Source: Schoenoplectus triqueter
Lineage: Eukaryota > Streptophyta > Magnoliopsida > Poales > Cyperaceae
Reading direction: 5' to 3'
NCBI GenBank assembly: GCA_964058805.1
Contig: CAXKVV010002144.1
Span: 1,116,001 to 1,180,000 of the forward strand
Length of the DNA: 64,000 bases
In this document: piece after piece, positions 50,434-64,000 of the stretch
How the letters are laid out: each line of letters begins with the position of its first letter
How positions within the stretch are numbered: the first letter of the stretch is position 1
The notes under the pieces: generated by a model
Database searches by the model: none
What the model was told of the DNA's origin: nothing
The model's input: only the letters and a program-made list of their open reading frames with translations
Program-made: the position numbers and the translations under genes

Positions 50434-52268
50434 GCATTACAAACTACTGTTTCAACATGTCGTTCCGAGACTTTCATCATTTCTGACCTCATAAGTACAC
50501 ATAAATTCACGAAAATCTATATAAGAACTCATAATTATCTCTATTATAAGATTTTCCAGCTAATATATCGGTATGAACGTTCTACGACACTAATTTTGCA
50601 CAAATTAATTAGAATGCATTAAAAACTGCTGTTTAAACGAGTCGTTTGAGTTTTTCATCATGTTTTGCCACATAACTATGCATAAATTCATGGAAAATTA
50701 ATATAAATAACCCTAATGATGTCTATTAGAAGATTTTTCAATTAACATTTTGATATGAATATTCTACGACACTAATTTTTCATCAAACTTAATTCTGATG
50801 CATTACAAGCTGCTGTTTAAACAAGTTGTTTGAGTTTTTCATCATTTTTGGCCTCATAACTACATATAAATTCTTGACAATTGATATAAATACTCAAAAT
50901 TATGTCTGTTAGAAAATTTTCCAACTGATAAATCAATATGAACATTCTACTATACTAATTTTGCGCAAAACTTAATTAAAATGTACTAAAAACTGCTGTT
51001 TAAACAGGTTGTTTGTGCTTTCAACATTTTTTTTGCCACACAACTACGCATAAATTCGTCCAAATTAATATAAACACTCTAAATTATGTCTATTTTAAGA
51101 TTTCCAATTATTATTTCGATATGAACATTCTACGAGACTATTTTTGTACAAAACATAATTCGGGTGCATTACAAACTACGGTTTAAATAAGCCTTTTTGA
51201 CATTTCCATCAGTTCGGAACTCATAACCATGCATAAATTCGTGAAAATTAATGCAATAACTCCAAATTATGTGTACAATAATATTCTCCGATTGATACAC
51301 CAATATAAATATCCTACGACACTAAATTTGCACGAAACATAATTCGAATGCATTGAGAACAGCATTTTAGACAAGTTATTTGAGTTTCTCATAATTTTCG
51401 GCCACATAGCTACGCATTAATTCGTAAAAATTCATATATAAATACTCATAATTACGTCCATAATGTGATTTTCTAATTAATACATCAGTATATATATTTT
51501 ACGACACTAATTTTTCGCAAAACATAATTTTGATGCATTACAAGCTGCTGTTTAAACAAGTTGTTTGAGTTTTTCATCGCCTTTTGCCTCATAGCGATGC
51601 ATAAATGCGTTCATATTAATATAGATACTCACTCCAAATTATGTCTACTATAATATTTTCTCAATTAACGCGTATTCTACGACACTAATTTTTCATCAAA
51701 CATAATTTTAATGCATTACAAGCTGGTGTTTAAACAAGTTGTTTGAGTTTTTCATCACTTTTGGCCTCATAACCACGCATAAATTCGCGCAAATAGATAT
51801 AGATATTCTTAATTATGTCTAATATAAGATTTTCCAATTAATACATCAATATGAATATTCTACCACACTGATATTTCACAAAACTTAATTTTCATGCAAT
51901 ACAAACTGTTGTTTAAACAAATTGTTTGAGTTTATCATCATTCCTGGCCTCATAACCGGACATAAATTCATGAAAACTAAAATTAATACTCATAATGATG
52001 TCTATTGTATGATTTTGAAATTAACATTTCGATATGAACAGTTTACGACACTAATTTTGCACAAAACATAATTACAATTCATCAAAAGAACCGCTGTTTA
52101 AGCAAGTTGTTCGTGTTTATCATAATTTTTGGCCACGTAACTATGCATAAATTGATGAAAATTAATAGAAATACTCCGCATTATATGTTTATTATATTAT
52201 TTTTCAATTAGCATTTCGATATATAAACATTCTTAGTGGCTATTTTTGCATGAAACTTTTATTCAGAT
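50434..52268. repeat. HOR copy 17
   Basis: CCGAGACTTTC in monomer 1, CAATTAACATTTT in monomer 2, and the hybrid monomer 10 state AATAGAAATACTCCGC. Confidence 0.9.
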
Positions 52269-54103
52269 GCATTACAAACTACTGTTTCAACATGTCGTTC
52301 CGAGACTTTCATCATTTCTGACCTCATAAGTACACATAAATTCACGAAAATCTATATAAGAACTCATAATTATCTCTATTATAAGATTTTCCAGCTAATA
52401 TATCGGTATGAACGTTCTACGACACTAATTTTGCACAAATTAATTAGAATGCATTAAAAACTGCTGTTTAAACGAGTCGTTTGAGTTTTTCATCATGTTT
52501 TGCCACATAACTATGCATAAATTCATGGAAAATTAATATAAATAACCCTAATGATGTCTATTAGAAGATTTTTCAATTACCATTTTGATATGAATATTCT
52601 ACGACACTAATTTTTCATCAAACTTAATTCTGATGCATTACAAGCTGCTGTTTAAACAAGTTGTTTGAGTTTTTCATCATTTTTGGCCTCATAACTACAT
52701 ATAAATTCTTGACAATTGATATAAATACTCAAAATTATGTCTGTTAGAAAATTTTCCAACTGATAAATCAATATGAACATTCTACTATACTAATTTTGCG
52801 CAAAACTTAATTAAAATGTACTAAAAACTGCTGTTTAAACAGGTTGTTTGTGCTTTCAACATTTTTTTTGCCACACAACTACGCATAAATTCGTCCAAAT
52901 TAATATAAACACTCTAAATTATGTCTATTTTAAGATTTCCAATTATTATTTCGATATGAACATTCTACGAGACTATTTTTGTACAAAACATAATTCGGGT
53001 GCATTACAAACTACGGTTTAAATAAGCCTTTTTGACATTTCCATCAGTTCGGAACTCATAACCATGCATAAATTCGTGAAAATTAATGCAATAACTCCAA
53101 ATTATGTGTACAATAATATTCTCCGATTGATACACCAATATAAATATCCTACGACACTAAATTTGCACGAAACATAATTCGAATGCATTGAGAACAGCAT
53201 TTTAGACAAGTTATTTGAGTTTCTCATAATTTTCGGCCACATAGCTACGCATTAATTCGTAAAAATTCATATATAAATACTCATAATTACGTCCATAATG
53301 TGATTTTCTAATTAATACATCAGTATATATATTTTACGACACTAATTTTTCGCAAAACATAATTTTGATGCATTACAAGCTGCTGTTTAAACAAGTTGTT
53401 TGAGTTTTTCATCGCCTTTTGCCTCATAGCGATGCATAAATGCGTTCATATTAATATAGATACTCACTCCAAATTATGTCTACTATAATATTTTCTCAAT
53501 TAACGCGTATTCTACGACACTAATTTTTCATCAAACATAATTTTAATGCATTACAAGCTGGTGTTTAAACAAGTTGTTTGAGTTTTTCATCACTTTTGGC
53601 CTCATAACCACGCATAAATTCGCGCAAATAGATATAGATATTCTTAATTATGTCTAATATAAGATTTTCCAATTAATACATCAATATGAATATTCTACCA
53701 CACTGATATTTCACAAAACTTAATTTTCATGCAATACAAACTGTTGTTTAAACAAATTGTTTGAGTTTATCATCATTCCTGGCCTCATAACCGGACATAA
53801 ATTCATGAAAACTAAAATTAATACTCATAATGATGTCTATTGTATGATTTTGAAATTAACATTTCGATATGAACAGTTTACGACACTAATTTTGCACAAA
53901 ACATAATTACAATTCATCAAAAGAACCGCTGTTTAAGCAAGTTGTTCGTGTTTATCATAATTTTTGGCCACGTAACTATGCATAAATTGATGAAAATTAA
54001 TAGAAATACTCCGCATTATATGTTTATTATATTATTTTTCAATTAGCATTTCGATATATAAACATTCTTAGTGGCTATTTTTGCATGAAACTTTTATTCA
54101 GAT
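52269..54103. repeat. HOR copy 18
   Basis: CAATTACCATTTT in monomer 2 and AATAGAAATACTCCGC in monomer 10. From here to copy 20 I saw no differences at the diagnostic sites. Confidence 0.9.
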
Positions 54104-55938
54104 GCATTACAAACTACTGTTTCAACATGTCGTTCCGAGACTTTCATCATTTCTGACCTCATAAGTACACATAAATTCACGAAAATCTATATAAGAACTC
54201 ATAATTATCTCTATTATAAGATTTTCCAGCTAATATATCGGTATGAACGTTCTACGACACTAATTTTGCACAAATTAATTAGAATGCATTAAAAACTGCT
54301 GTTTAAACGAGTCGTTTGAGTTTTTCATCATGTTTTGCCACATAACTATGCATAAATTCATGGAAAATTAATATAAATAACCCTAATGATGTCTATTAGA
54401 AGATTTTTCAATTACCATTTTGATATGAATATTCTACGACACTAATTTTTCATCAAACTTAATTCTGATGCATTACAAGCTGCTGTTTAAACAAGTTGTT
54501 TGAGTTTTTCATCATTTTTGGCCTCATAACTACATATAAATTCTTGACAATTGATATAAATACTCAAAATTATGTCTGTTAGAAAATTTTCCAACTGATA
54601 AATCAATATGAACATTCTACTATACTAATTTTGCGCAAAACTTAATTAAAATGTACTAAAAACTGCTGTTTAAACAGGTTGTTTGTGCTTTCAACATTTT
54701 TTTTGCCACACAACTACGCATAAATTCGTCCAAATTAATATAAACACTCTAAATTATGTCTATTTTAAGATTTCCAATTATTATTTCGATATGAACATTC
54801 TACGAGACTATTTTTGTACAAAACATAATTCGGGTGCATTACAAACTACGGTTTAAATAAGCCTTTTTGACATTTCCATCAGTTCGGAACTCATAACCAT
54901 GCATAAATTCGTGAAAATTAATGCAATAACTCCAAATTATGTGTACAATAATATTCTCCGATTGATACACCAATATAAATATCCTACGACACTAAATTTG
55001 CACGAAACATAATTCGAATGCATTGAGAACAGCATTTTAGACAAGTTATTTGAGTTTCTCATAATTTTCGGCCACATAGCTACGCATTAATTCGTAAAAA
55101 TTCATATATAAATACTCATAATTACGTCCATAATGTGATTTTCTAATTAATACATCAGTATATATATTTTACGACACTAATTTTTCGCAAAACATAATTT
55201 TGATGCATTACAAGCTGCTGTTTAAACAAGTTGTTTGAGTTTTTCATCGCCTTTTGCCTCATAGCGATGCATAAATGCGTTCATATTAATATAGATACTC
55301 ACTCCAAATTATGTCTACTATAATATTTTCTCAATTAACGCGTATTCTACGACACTAATTTTTCATCAAACATAATTTTAATGCATTACAAGCTGGTGTT
55401 TAAACAAGTTGTTTGAGTTTTTCATCACTTTTGGCCTCATAACCACGCATAAATTCGCGCAAATAGATATAGATATTCTTAATTATGTCTAATATAAGAT
55501 TTTCCAATTAATACATCAATATGAATATTCTACCACACTGATATTTCACAAAACTTAATTTTCATGCAATACAAACTGTTGTTTAAACAAATTGTTTGAG
55601 TTTATCATCATTCCTGGCCTCATAACCGGACATAAATTCATGAAAACTAAAATTAATACTCATAATGATGTCTATTGTATGATTTTGAAATTAACATTTC
55701 GATATGAACAGTTTACGACACTAATTTTGCACAAAACATAATTACAATTCATCAAAAGAACCGCTGTTTAAGCAAGTTGTTCGTGTTTATCATAATTTTT
55801 GGCCACGTAACTATGCATAAATTGATGAAAATTAATAGAAATACTCCGCATTATATGTTTATTATATTATTTTTCAATTAGCATTTCGATATATAAACAT
55901 TCTTAGTGGCTATTTTTGCATGAAACTTTTATTCAGAT
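54104..55938. repeat. HOR copy 19
   Basis: Same diagnostic states as copy 18; no private change noticed. Confidence 0.9.
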
Positions 55939-57773
55939 GCATTACAAACTACTGTTTCAACATGTCGTTCCGAGACTTTCATCATTTCTGACCTCATAAG
56001 TACACATAAATTCACGAAAATCTATATAAGAACTCATAATTATCTCTATTATAAGATTTTCCAGCTAATATATCGGTATGAACGTTCTACGACACTAATT
56101 TTGCACAAATTAATTAGAATGCATTAAAAACTGCTGTTTAAACGAGTCGTTTGAGTTTTTCATCATGTTTTGCCACATAACTATGCATAAATTCATGGAA
56201 AATTAATATAAATAACCCTAATGATGTCTATTAGAAGATTTTTCAATTACCATTTTGATATGAATATTCTACGACACTAATTTTTCATCAAACTTAATTC
56301 TGATGCATTACAAGCTGCTGTTTAAACAAGTTGTTTGAGTTTTTCATCATTTTTGGCCTCATAACTACATATAAATTCTTGACAATTGATATAAATACTC
56401 AAAATTATGTCTGTTAGAAAATTTTCCAACTGATAAATCAATATGAACATTCTACTATACTAATTTTGCGCAAAACTTAATTAAAATGTACTAAAAACTG
56501 CTGTTTAAACAGGTTGTTTGTGCTTTCAACATTTTTTTTGCCACACAACTACGCATAAATTCGTCCAAATTAATATAAACACTCTAAATTATGTCTATTT
56601 TAAGATTTCCAATTATTATTTCGATATGAACATTCTACGAGACTATTTTTGTACAAAACATAATTCGGGTGCATTACAAACTACGGTTTAAATAAGCCTT
56701 TTTGACATTTCCATCAGTTCGGAACTCATAACCATGCATAAATTCGTGAAAATTAATGCAATAACTCCAAATTATGTGTACAATAATATTCTCCGATTGA
56801 TACACCAATATAAATATCCTACGACACTAAATTTGCACGAAACATAATTCGAATGCATTGAGAACAGCATTTTAGACAAGTTATTTGAGTTTCTCATAAT
56901 TTTCGGCCACATAGCTACGCATTAATTCGTAAAAATTCATATATAAATACTCATAATTACGTCCATAATGTGATTTTCTAATTAATACATCAGTATATAT
57001 ATTTTACGACACTAATTTTTCGCAAAACATAATTTTGATGCATTACAAGCTGCTGTTTAAACAAGTTGTTTGAGTTTTTCATCGCCTTTTGCCTCATAGC
57101 GATGCATAAATGCGTTCATATTAATATAGATACTCACTCCAAATTATGTCTACTATAATATTTTCTCAATTAACGCGTATTCTACGACACTAATTTTTCA
57201 TCAAACATAATTTTAATGCATTACAAGCTGGTGTTTAAACAAGTTGTTTGAGTTTTTCATCACTTTTGGCCTCATAACCACGCATAAATTCGCGCAAATA
57301 GATATAGATATTCTTAATTATGTCTAATATAAGATTTTCCAATTAATACATCAATATGAATATTCTACCACACTGATATTTCACAAAACTTAATTTTCAT
57401 GCAATACAAACTGTTGTTTAAACAAATTGTTTGAGTTTATCATCATTCCTGGCCTCATAACCGGACATAAATTCATGAAAACTAAAATTAATACTCATAA
57501 TGATGTCTATTGTATGATTTTGAAATTAACATTTCGATATGAACAGTTTACGACACTAATTTTGCACAAAACATAATTACAATTCATCAAAAGAACCGCT
57601 GTTTAAGCAAGTTGTTCGTGTTTATCATAATTTTTGGCCACGTAACTATGCATAAATTGATGAAAATTAATAGAAATACTCCGCATTATATGTTTATTAT
57701 ATTATTTTTCAATTAGCATTTCGATATATAAACATTCTTAGTGGCTATTTTTGCATGAAACTTTTATTCAGAT
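55939..57773. repeat. HOR copy 20
   Basis: Same diagnostic states as copy 18; no private change noticed. Confidence 0.9.
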
Positions 57774-59608
57774 GCATTACAAACTACTGTTTCAACATGT
57801 CGTTCCGAGACTTTCATCATTTCTGACCTCATAAGTACACATAAATTCACGAAAATCTATATAAGAACTCATAATTATCTCTATTATAAGATTTTCCAGC
57901 TAATATATCGGTATGAACGTTCTACGACACTAATTTTGCACAAATTAATTAGAATGCATTAAAAACTGCTGTTTAAACGAGTCGTTTGAGTTTTTCATCA
58001 TGTTTTGCCACATAACTATGCATAAATTCATGGAAAATTAATATAAATAACCCTAATGATGTCTATTAGAAGATTTTTCAATTACCATTTTGATATGAAT
58101 ATTCTACGACACTAATTTTTCATCAAACTTAATTCTGATGCATTACAAGCTGCTGTTTAAACAAGTTGTTTGAGTTTTTCATCATTTTTGGCCTCATAAC
58201 TACATATAAATTCTTGACAATTGATATAAATACTCAAAATTATGTCTGTTAGAAAATTTTCCAACTGATAAATCAATATGAACATTCTACTATACTAATT
58301 TTGCGCAAAACTTAATTAAAATGTACTAAAAACTGCTGTTTAAACAGGTTGTTTGTGCTTTCAACATTTTTTTTGCCACACAACTACGCATAAATTCGTC
58401 CAAATTAATATAAACACTCTAAATTATGTCTATTTTAAGATTTCCAATTATTATTTCGATATGAACATTCTACGAGACTATTTTTGTACAAAACATAATT
58501 CGGGTGCATTACAAACTACGGTTTAAATAAGCCTTTTTGACATTTCCATCAGTTCGGAACTCATAACCATGCATAAATTCGTGAAAATTAATGCAATAAC
58601 TCCAAATTATGTGTACAATAATATTCTCCGATTGATACACCAATATAAATATCCTACGACACTAAATTTGCACGAAACATAATTCGAATGCATTGAGAAC
58701 AGCATTTTAGACAAGTTATTTGAGTTTCTCATAATTTTCGGCCACATAGCTACGCATTAATTCGTAAAAATTCATATATAAATACTCATAATTACGTCCA
58801 TAATGTGATTTTCTAATTAATACATCAGTATATATATTTTACGACACTAATTTTTCGCAAAACATAATTTTGATGCATTACAAGCTGCTGTTTAAACAAG
58901 TTGTTTGAGTTTTTCATCGCCTTTTGCCTCATAGCGATGCATAAATGCGTTCATATTAATATAGATACTCACTCCAAATTATGTCTACTATAATATTTTC
59001 TCAATTAACGCGTATTCTACGACACTAATTTTTCATCAAACATAATTTTAATGCATTACAAGCTGGTGTTTAAACAAGTTGTTTGAGTTTTTCATCACTT
59101 TTGGCCTCATAACCACGCATAAATTCGCGCAAATAGATATAGATATTCTTAATTATGTCTAATATAAGATTTTCCAATTAATACATCAATATGAATATTC
59201 TACCACACTGATATTTCACAAAACTTAATTTTCATGCAATACAAACTGTTGTTTAAACAAATTGTTTGAGTTTATCATCATTCCTGGCCTCATAACCGGA
59301 CATAAATTCATGAAAACTAAAATTAATACTCATAATGATGTCTATTGTATGATTTTGAAATTAACATTTCGATATGAACAGTTTACGACACTAATTTTGC
59401 ACAAAACATAATTACAATTCATCAAAAGAACCGCTGTTTAAGCAAGTTGTTCGTGTTTATCATAATTTTTGGCCACGTAACTATGCATAAATTGATGAAA
59501 ATTGATAGAAATACTCCGCATTATATGTTTATTATATTATTTTTCAATTAGCATTTCGATATATAAACATTCTTAGTGGCTATTTTTGCATGAAACTTTT
59601 ATTCAGAT
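57774..59608. repeat. HOR copy 21
   Basis: CAATTACCATTTT in monomer 2. Monomer 10 has GATAGAAATACTCCGC. Confidence 0.9.
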
Positions 59609-61443
59609 GCATTACAAACTACTGTTTCAACATGTCGTTCCGAGACTTTCATCATTTCTGACCTCATAAGTACACATAAATTCACGAAAATCTATATAAG
59701 AACTCATAATTATCTCTATTATAAGATTTTCCAGCTAATATATCGGTATGAACGTTCTACGACACTAATTTTGCACAAATTAATTAGAATGCATTAAAAA
59801 CTGCTGTTTAAACGAGTCGTTTGAGTTTTTCATCATGTTTTGCCACATAACTATGCATAAATTCATGGAAAATTAATATAAATAACCCTAATGATGTCTA
59901 TTAGAAGATTTTTCAATTACCATTTTGATATGAATATTCTACGACACTAATTTTTCATCAAACTTAATTCTGATGCATTACAAGCTGCTGTTTAAACAAG
60001 TTGTTTGAGTTTTTCATCATTTTTGGCCTCATAACTACATATAAATTCTTGACAATTGATATAAATACTCAAAATTATGTCTGTTAGAAAATTTTCCAAC
60101 TGATAAATCAATATGAACATTCTACTATACTAATTTTGCGCAAAACTTAATTAAAATGTACTAAAAACTGCTGTTTAAACAGGTTGTTTGTGCTTTCAAC
60201 ATTTTTTTTGCCACACAACTACGCATAAATTCGTCCAAATTAATATAAACACTCTAAATTATGTCTATTTTAAGATTTCCAATTATTATTTCGATATGAA
60301 CATTCTACGAGACTATTTTTGTACAAAACATAATTCGGGTGCATTACAAACTACGGTTTAAATAAGCCTTTTTGACATTTCCATCAGTTCGGAACTCATA
60401 ACCATGCATAAATTCGTGAAAATTAATGCAATAACTCCAAATTATGTGTACAATAATATTCTCCGATTGATACACCAATATAAATATCCTACGACACTAA
60501 ATTTGCACGAAACATAATTCGAATGCATTGAGAACAGCATTTTAGACAAGTTATTTGAGTTTCTCATAATTTTCGGCCACATAGCTACGCATTAATTCGT
60601 AAAAATTCATATATAAATACTCATAATTACGTCCATAATGTGATTTTCTAATTAATACATCAGTATATATATTTTACGACACTAATTTTTCGCAAAACAT
60701 AATTTTGATGCATTACAAGCTGCTGTTTAAACAAGTTGTTTGAGTTTTTCATCGCCTTTTGCCTCATAGCGATGCATAAATGCGTTCATATTAATATAGA
60801 TACTCACTCCAAATTATGTCTACTATAATATTTTCTCAATTAACGCGTATTCTACGACACTAATTTTTCATCAAACATAATTTTAATGCATTACAAGCTG
60901 GTGTTTAAACAAGTTGTTTGAGTTTTTCATCACTTTTGGCCTCATAACCACGCATAAATTCGCGCAAATAGATATAGATATTCTTAATTATGTCTAATAT
61001 AAGATTTTCCAATTAATACATCAATATGAATATTCTACCACACTGATATTTCACAAAACTTAATTTTCATGCAATACAAACTGTTGTTTAAACAAATTGT
61101 TTGAGTTTATCATCATTCCTGGCCTCATAACCGGACATAAATTCATGAAAACTAAAATTAATACTCATAATGATGTCTATTGTATGATTTTGAAATTAAC
61201 ATTTCGATATGAACAGTTTACGACACTAATTTTGCACAAAACATAATTACAATTCATCAAAAGAACCGCTGTTTAAGCAAGTTGTTCGTGTTTATCATAA
61301 TTTTTGGCCACGTAACTATGCATAAATTGATGAAAATTAATAGAAATACTCCGCATTATATGTTTATTATATTATTTTTCAATTAGCATTTCGATATATA
61401 AACATTCTTAGTGGCTATTTTTGCATGAAACTTTTATTCAGAT
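59609..61443. repeat. HOR copy 22
   Basis: CAATTACCATTTT in monomer 2. Monomer 10 returns to AATAGAAATACTCCGC. Confidence 0.9.
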
Positions 61444-63278
61444 GCATTACAAACTACTGTTTCAACATGTCGTTCCGAGACTTTCATCATTTCTGACCTC
61501 ATAAGTACACATAAATTCACGAAAATCTATATAAGAACTCATAATTATCTCTATTATAAGATTTTCCAGCTAATATATCGGTATGAACGTTCTACGACAC
61601 TAATTTTGCACAAATTAATTAGAATGCATTAAAAACTGCTGTTTAAACGAGTCGTTTGAGTTTTTCATCATGTTTTGCCACATAACTATGCATAAATTCA
61701 TGGAAAATTAATATAAATAACCCTAATGATGTCTATTAGAAGATTTTTCAATTACCATTTTGATATGAATATTCTACGACACTAATTTTTCATCAAACTT
61801 AATTCTGATGCATTACAAGCTGCTGTTTAAACAAGTTGTTTGAGTTTTTCATCATTTTTGGCCTCATAACTACATATAAATTCTTGACAATTGATATAAA
61901 TACTCAAAATTATGTCTGTTAGAAAATTTTCCAACTGATAAATCAATATGAACATTCTACTATACTAATTTTGCGCAAAACTTAATTAAAATGTACTAAA
62001 AACTGCTGTTTAAACAGGTTGTTTGTGCTTTCAACATTTTTTTTGCCACACAACTACGCATAAATTCGTCCAAATTAATATAAACACTCTAAATTATGTC
62101 TATTTTAAGATTTCCAATTATTATTTCGATATGAACATTCTACGAGACTATTTTTGTACAAAACATAATTCGGGTGCATTACAAACTACGGTTTAAATAA
62201 GCCTTTTTGACATTTCCATCAGTTCGGAACTCATAACCATGCATAAATTCGTGAAAATTAATGCAATAACTCCAAATTATGTGTACAATAATATTCTCCG
62301 ATTGATACACCAATATAAATATCCTACGACACTAAATTTGCACGAAACATAATTCGAATGCATTGAGAACAGCATTTTAGACAAGTTATTTGAGTTTCTC
62401 ATAATTTTCGGCCACATAGCTACGCATTAATTCGTAAAAATTCATATATAAATACTCATAATTACGTCCATAATGTGATTTTCTAATTAATACATCAGTA
62501 TATATATTTTACGACACTAATTTTTCGCAAAACATAATTTTGATGCATTACAAGCTGCTGTTTAAACAAGTTGTTTGAGTTTTTCATCGCCTTTTGCCTC
62601 ATAGCGATGCATAAATGCGTTCATATTAATATAGATACTCACTCCAAATTATGTCTACTATAATATTTTCTCAATTAACGCGTATTCTACGACACTAATT
62701 TTTCATCAAACATAATTTTAATGCATTACAAGCTGGTGTTTAAACAAGTTGTTTGAGTTTTTCATCACTTTTGGCCTCATAACCACGCATAAATTCGCGC
62801 AAATAGATATAGATATTCTTAATTATGTCTAATATAAGATTTTCCAATTAATACATCAATATGAATATTCTACCACACTGATATTTCACAAAACTTAATT
62901 TTCATGCAATACAAACTGTTGTTTAAACAAATTGTTTGAGTTTATCATCATTCCTGGCCTCATAACCGGACATAAATTCATGAAAACTAAAATTAATACT
63001 CATAATGATGTCTATTGTATGATTTTGAAATTAACATTTCGATATGAACAGTTTACGACACTAATTTTGCACAAAACATAATTACAATTCATCAAAAGAA
63101 CCGCTGTTTAAGCAAGTTGTTCGTGTTTATCATAATTTTTGGCCACGTAACTATGCATAAATTGATGAAAATTGATAGAAATACTCCGCATTATATGTTT
63201 ATTATATTATTTTTCAATTAGCATTTCGATATATAAACATTCTTAGTGGCTATTTTTGCATGAAACTTTTATTCAGAT
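61444..63278. repeat. HOR copy 23
   Basis: CAATTACCATTTT in monomer 2. Monomer 10 has GATAGAAATACTCCGC again. This is the last complete copy. Confidence 0.9.
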
Positions 63279-64000
63279 GCATTACAAACTACTGTTTCAA
63301 CATGTCGTTCCGAGACTTTCATCATTTCTGACCTCATAAGTACACATAAATTCACGAAAATCTATATAAGAACTCATAATTATCTCTATTATAAGATTTT
63401 CCAGCTAATATATCGGTATGAACGTTCTACGACACTAATTTTGCACAAATTAATTAGAATGCATTAAAAACTGCTGTTTAAACGAGTCGTTTGAGTTTTT
63501 CATCATGTTTTGCCACATAACTATGCATAAATTCATGGAAAATTAATATAAATAACCCTAATGATGTCTATTAGAAGATTTTTCAATTACCATTTTGATA
63601 TGAATATTCTACGACACTAATTTTTCATCAAACTTAATTCTGATGCATTACAAGCTGCTGTTTAAACAAGTTGTTTGAGTTTTTCATCATTTTTGGCCTC
63701 ATAACTACATATAAATTCTTGACAATTGATATAAATACTCAAAATTATGTCTGTTAGAAAATTTTCCAACTGATAAATCAATATGAACATTCTACTATAC
63801 TAATTTTGCGCAAAACTTAATTAAAATGTACTAAAAACTGCTGTTTAAACAGGTTGTTTGTGCTTTCAACATTTTTTTTGCCACACAACTACGCATAAAT
63901 TCGTCCAAATTAATATAAACACTCTAAATTATGTCTATTTTAAGATTTCCAATTATTATTTCGATATGAACATTCTACGAGACTATTTTTGTACAAAACA
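63279..64000. repeat. HOR copy 24 (cut by the window end)
   Basis: Monomers 1-3 are complete and monomer 4 (from 63829) lacks its last bases because the window ends. Its state is like copy 23 (CAATTACCATTTT, TTTAAACAGG). The array is still intact at the window edge. Confidence 0.9.

Larger units (their letters stand above)
20922..64000. repeat. Centromere-type satellite: ten-monomer, 1,835-bp higher-order repeat array
   Basis: The anchor CACGTAACTA occurs at 20941, 22774, 24609, 26444 and on to 63144. Every interval is 1,835 bp except the first (1,833). Each unit holds ten monomers that usually open GCATTACAA. In the first unit they start at 21075, 21257, 21441, 21625, 21806, 21990, 22175, 22353, 22536 and 22719, with lengths of 182, 184, 184, 181, 184, 185, 178, 183, 183 and 190 bp. 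Monomers share boxes such as GCTGTTTAAACAAGTTGTTT, CCTCATAAC, GCATAAATTC, AATTATGTCTA and ACGACACTAATTTT but are clearly diverged from one another. The 1,835-bp units are nearly identical. There is no gene and no inserted transposon in 43 kb. Monomer length, AT-richness and homogeneity fit a plant centromeric satellite; a centromere role is inferred. The array continues past the window. Confidence 0.96.

Noticed and set aside
20922..64000. CRISPR-like array
   Set aside because: The repeats are contiguous 183-bp monomers without unique spacers, and the context is eukaryotic.
20922..64000. CENP-B box (pattern TTCGnnnnAnnCGGG) in the satellite
   Set aside because: The TTCGGG/TTCGGAAC stretches in monomers 4 and 5 do not fit the spacing of the box.

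Overview
This window looks like plant (probably flowering-plant) centromeric or pericentromeric heterochromatin. I find no gene that I would defend as protein-coding. Two unrelated tandem-repeat families make up about 92% of it. The plant assignment rests on a retrotransposon remnant: its 18-nt primer-binding site is complementary to the 3' end of plant tRNA-Asp, and its polypurine-tract context is typical of Athila-type Ty3/gypsy elements. I cannot name the species.

Layout. (1) 1-970 is very AT-rich DNA with a faint tandem period of about 180 bp in its second half. (2) 971-1290 is a short stretch of mixed composition with two small inverted repeats and a weak tRNA/SINE-like motif. (3) 1291-12920 is a GC-rich (about 62%), CpG-rich 58-bp minisatellite, about 200 units in one orientation, with longer patterns of about 1.3-2.2 kb. 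(4) At 12920/12921 the minisatellite flips orientation without a spacer and runs inverted to about 16475 (about 61 units). (5) 16480-20535 is a rearranged Athila-like element: a 263-bp LTR start, a decayed 3' internal region with polypurine tract, a complete 2,573-bp LTR (TGATG...CATCA, TATA box), then a primer-binding site and a stub of leader. The single complete LTR therefore has internal sequence on both sides. (6) 20536-20918 is about 6.6 minisatellite units in the original orientation; they are the reverse-complement counterpart of 13285-13662. (7) From about 20922 to the end (43 kb) lies an AT-rich satellite of ten diverged monomers of about 183 bp, arranged as a 1,835-bp higher-order repeat (HOR) present in 23 complete, nearly identical copies plus two partial ones.

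The most interesting items are the regular ten-monomer HOR with its readable history of local homogenisation, the abrupt minisatellite/satellite junction, the inverted duplication around the retroelement, and the minisatellite's freedom from stop codons in all three frames of one strand. That last property creates false ORFs of up to 1,388 codons. Nothing here acts as a pathway; any function would be structural (centromere, chromatin, recombination). No rRNA, tRNA or CRISPR feature was seen. All copy counts depend on the assembly being right across long identical repeats.
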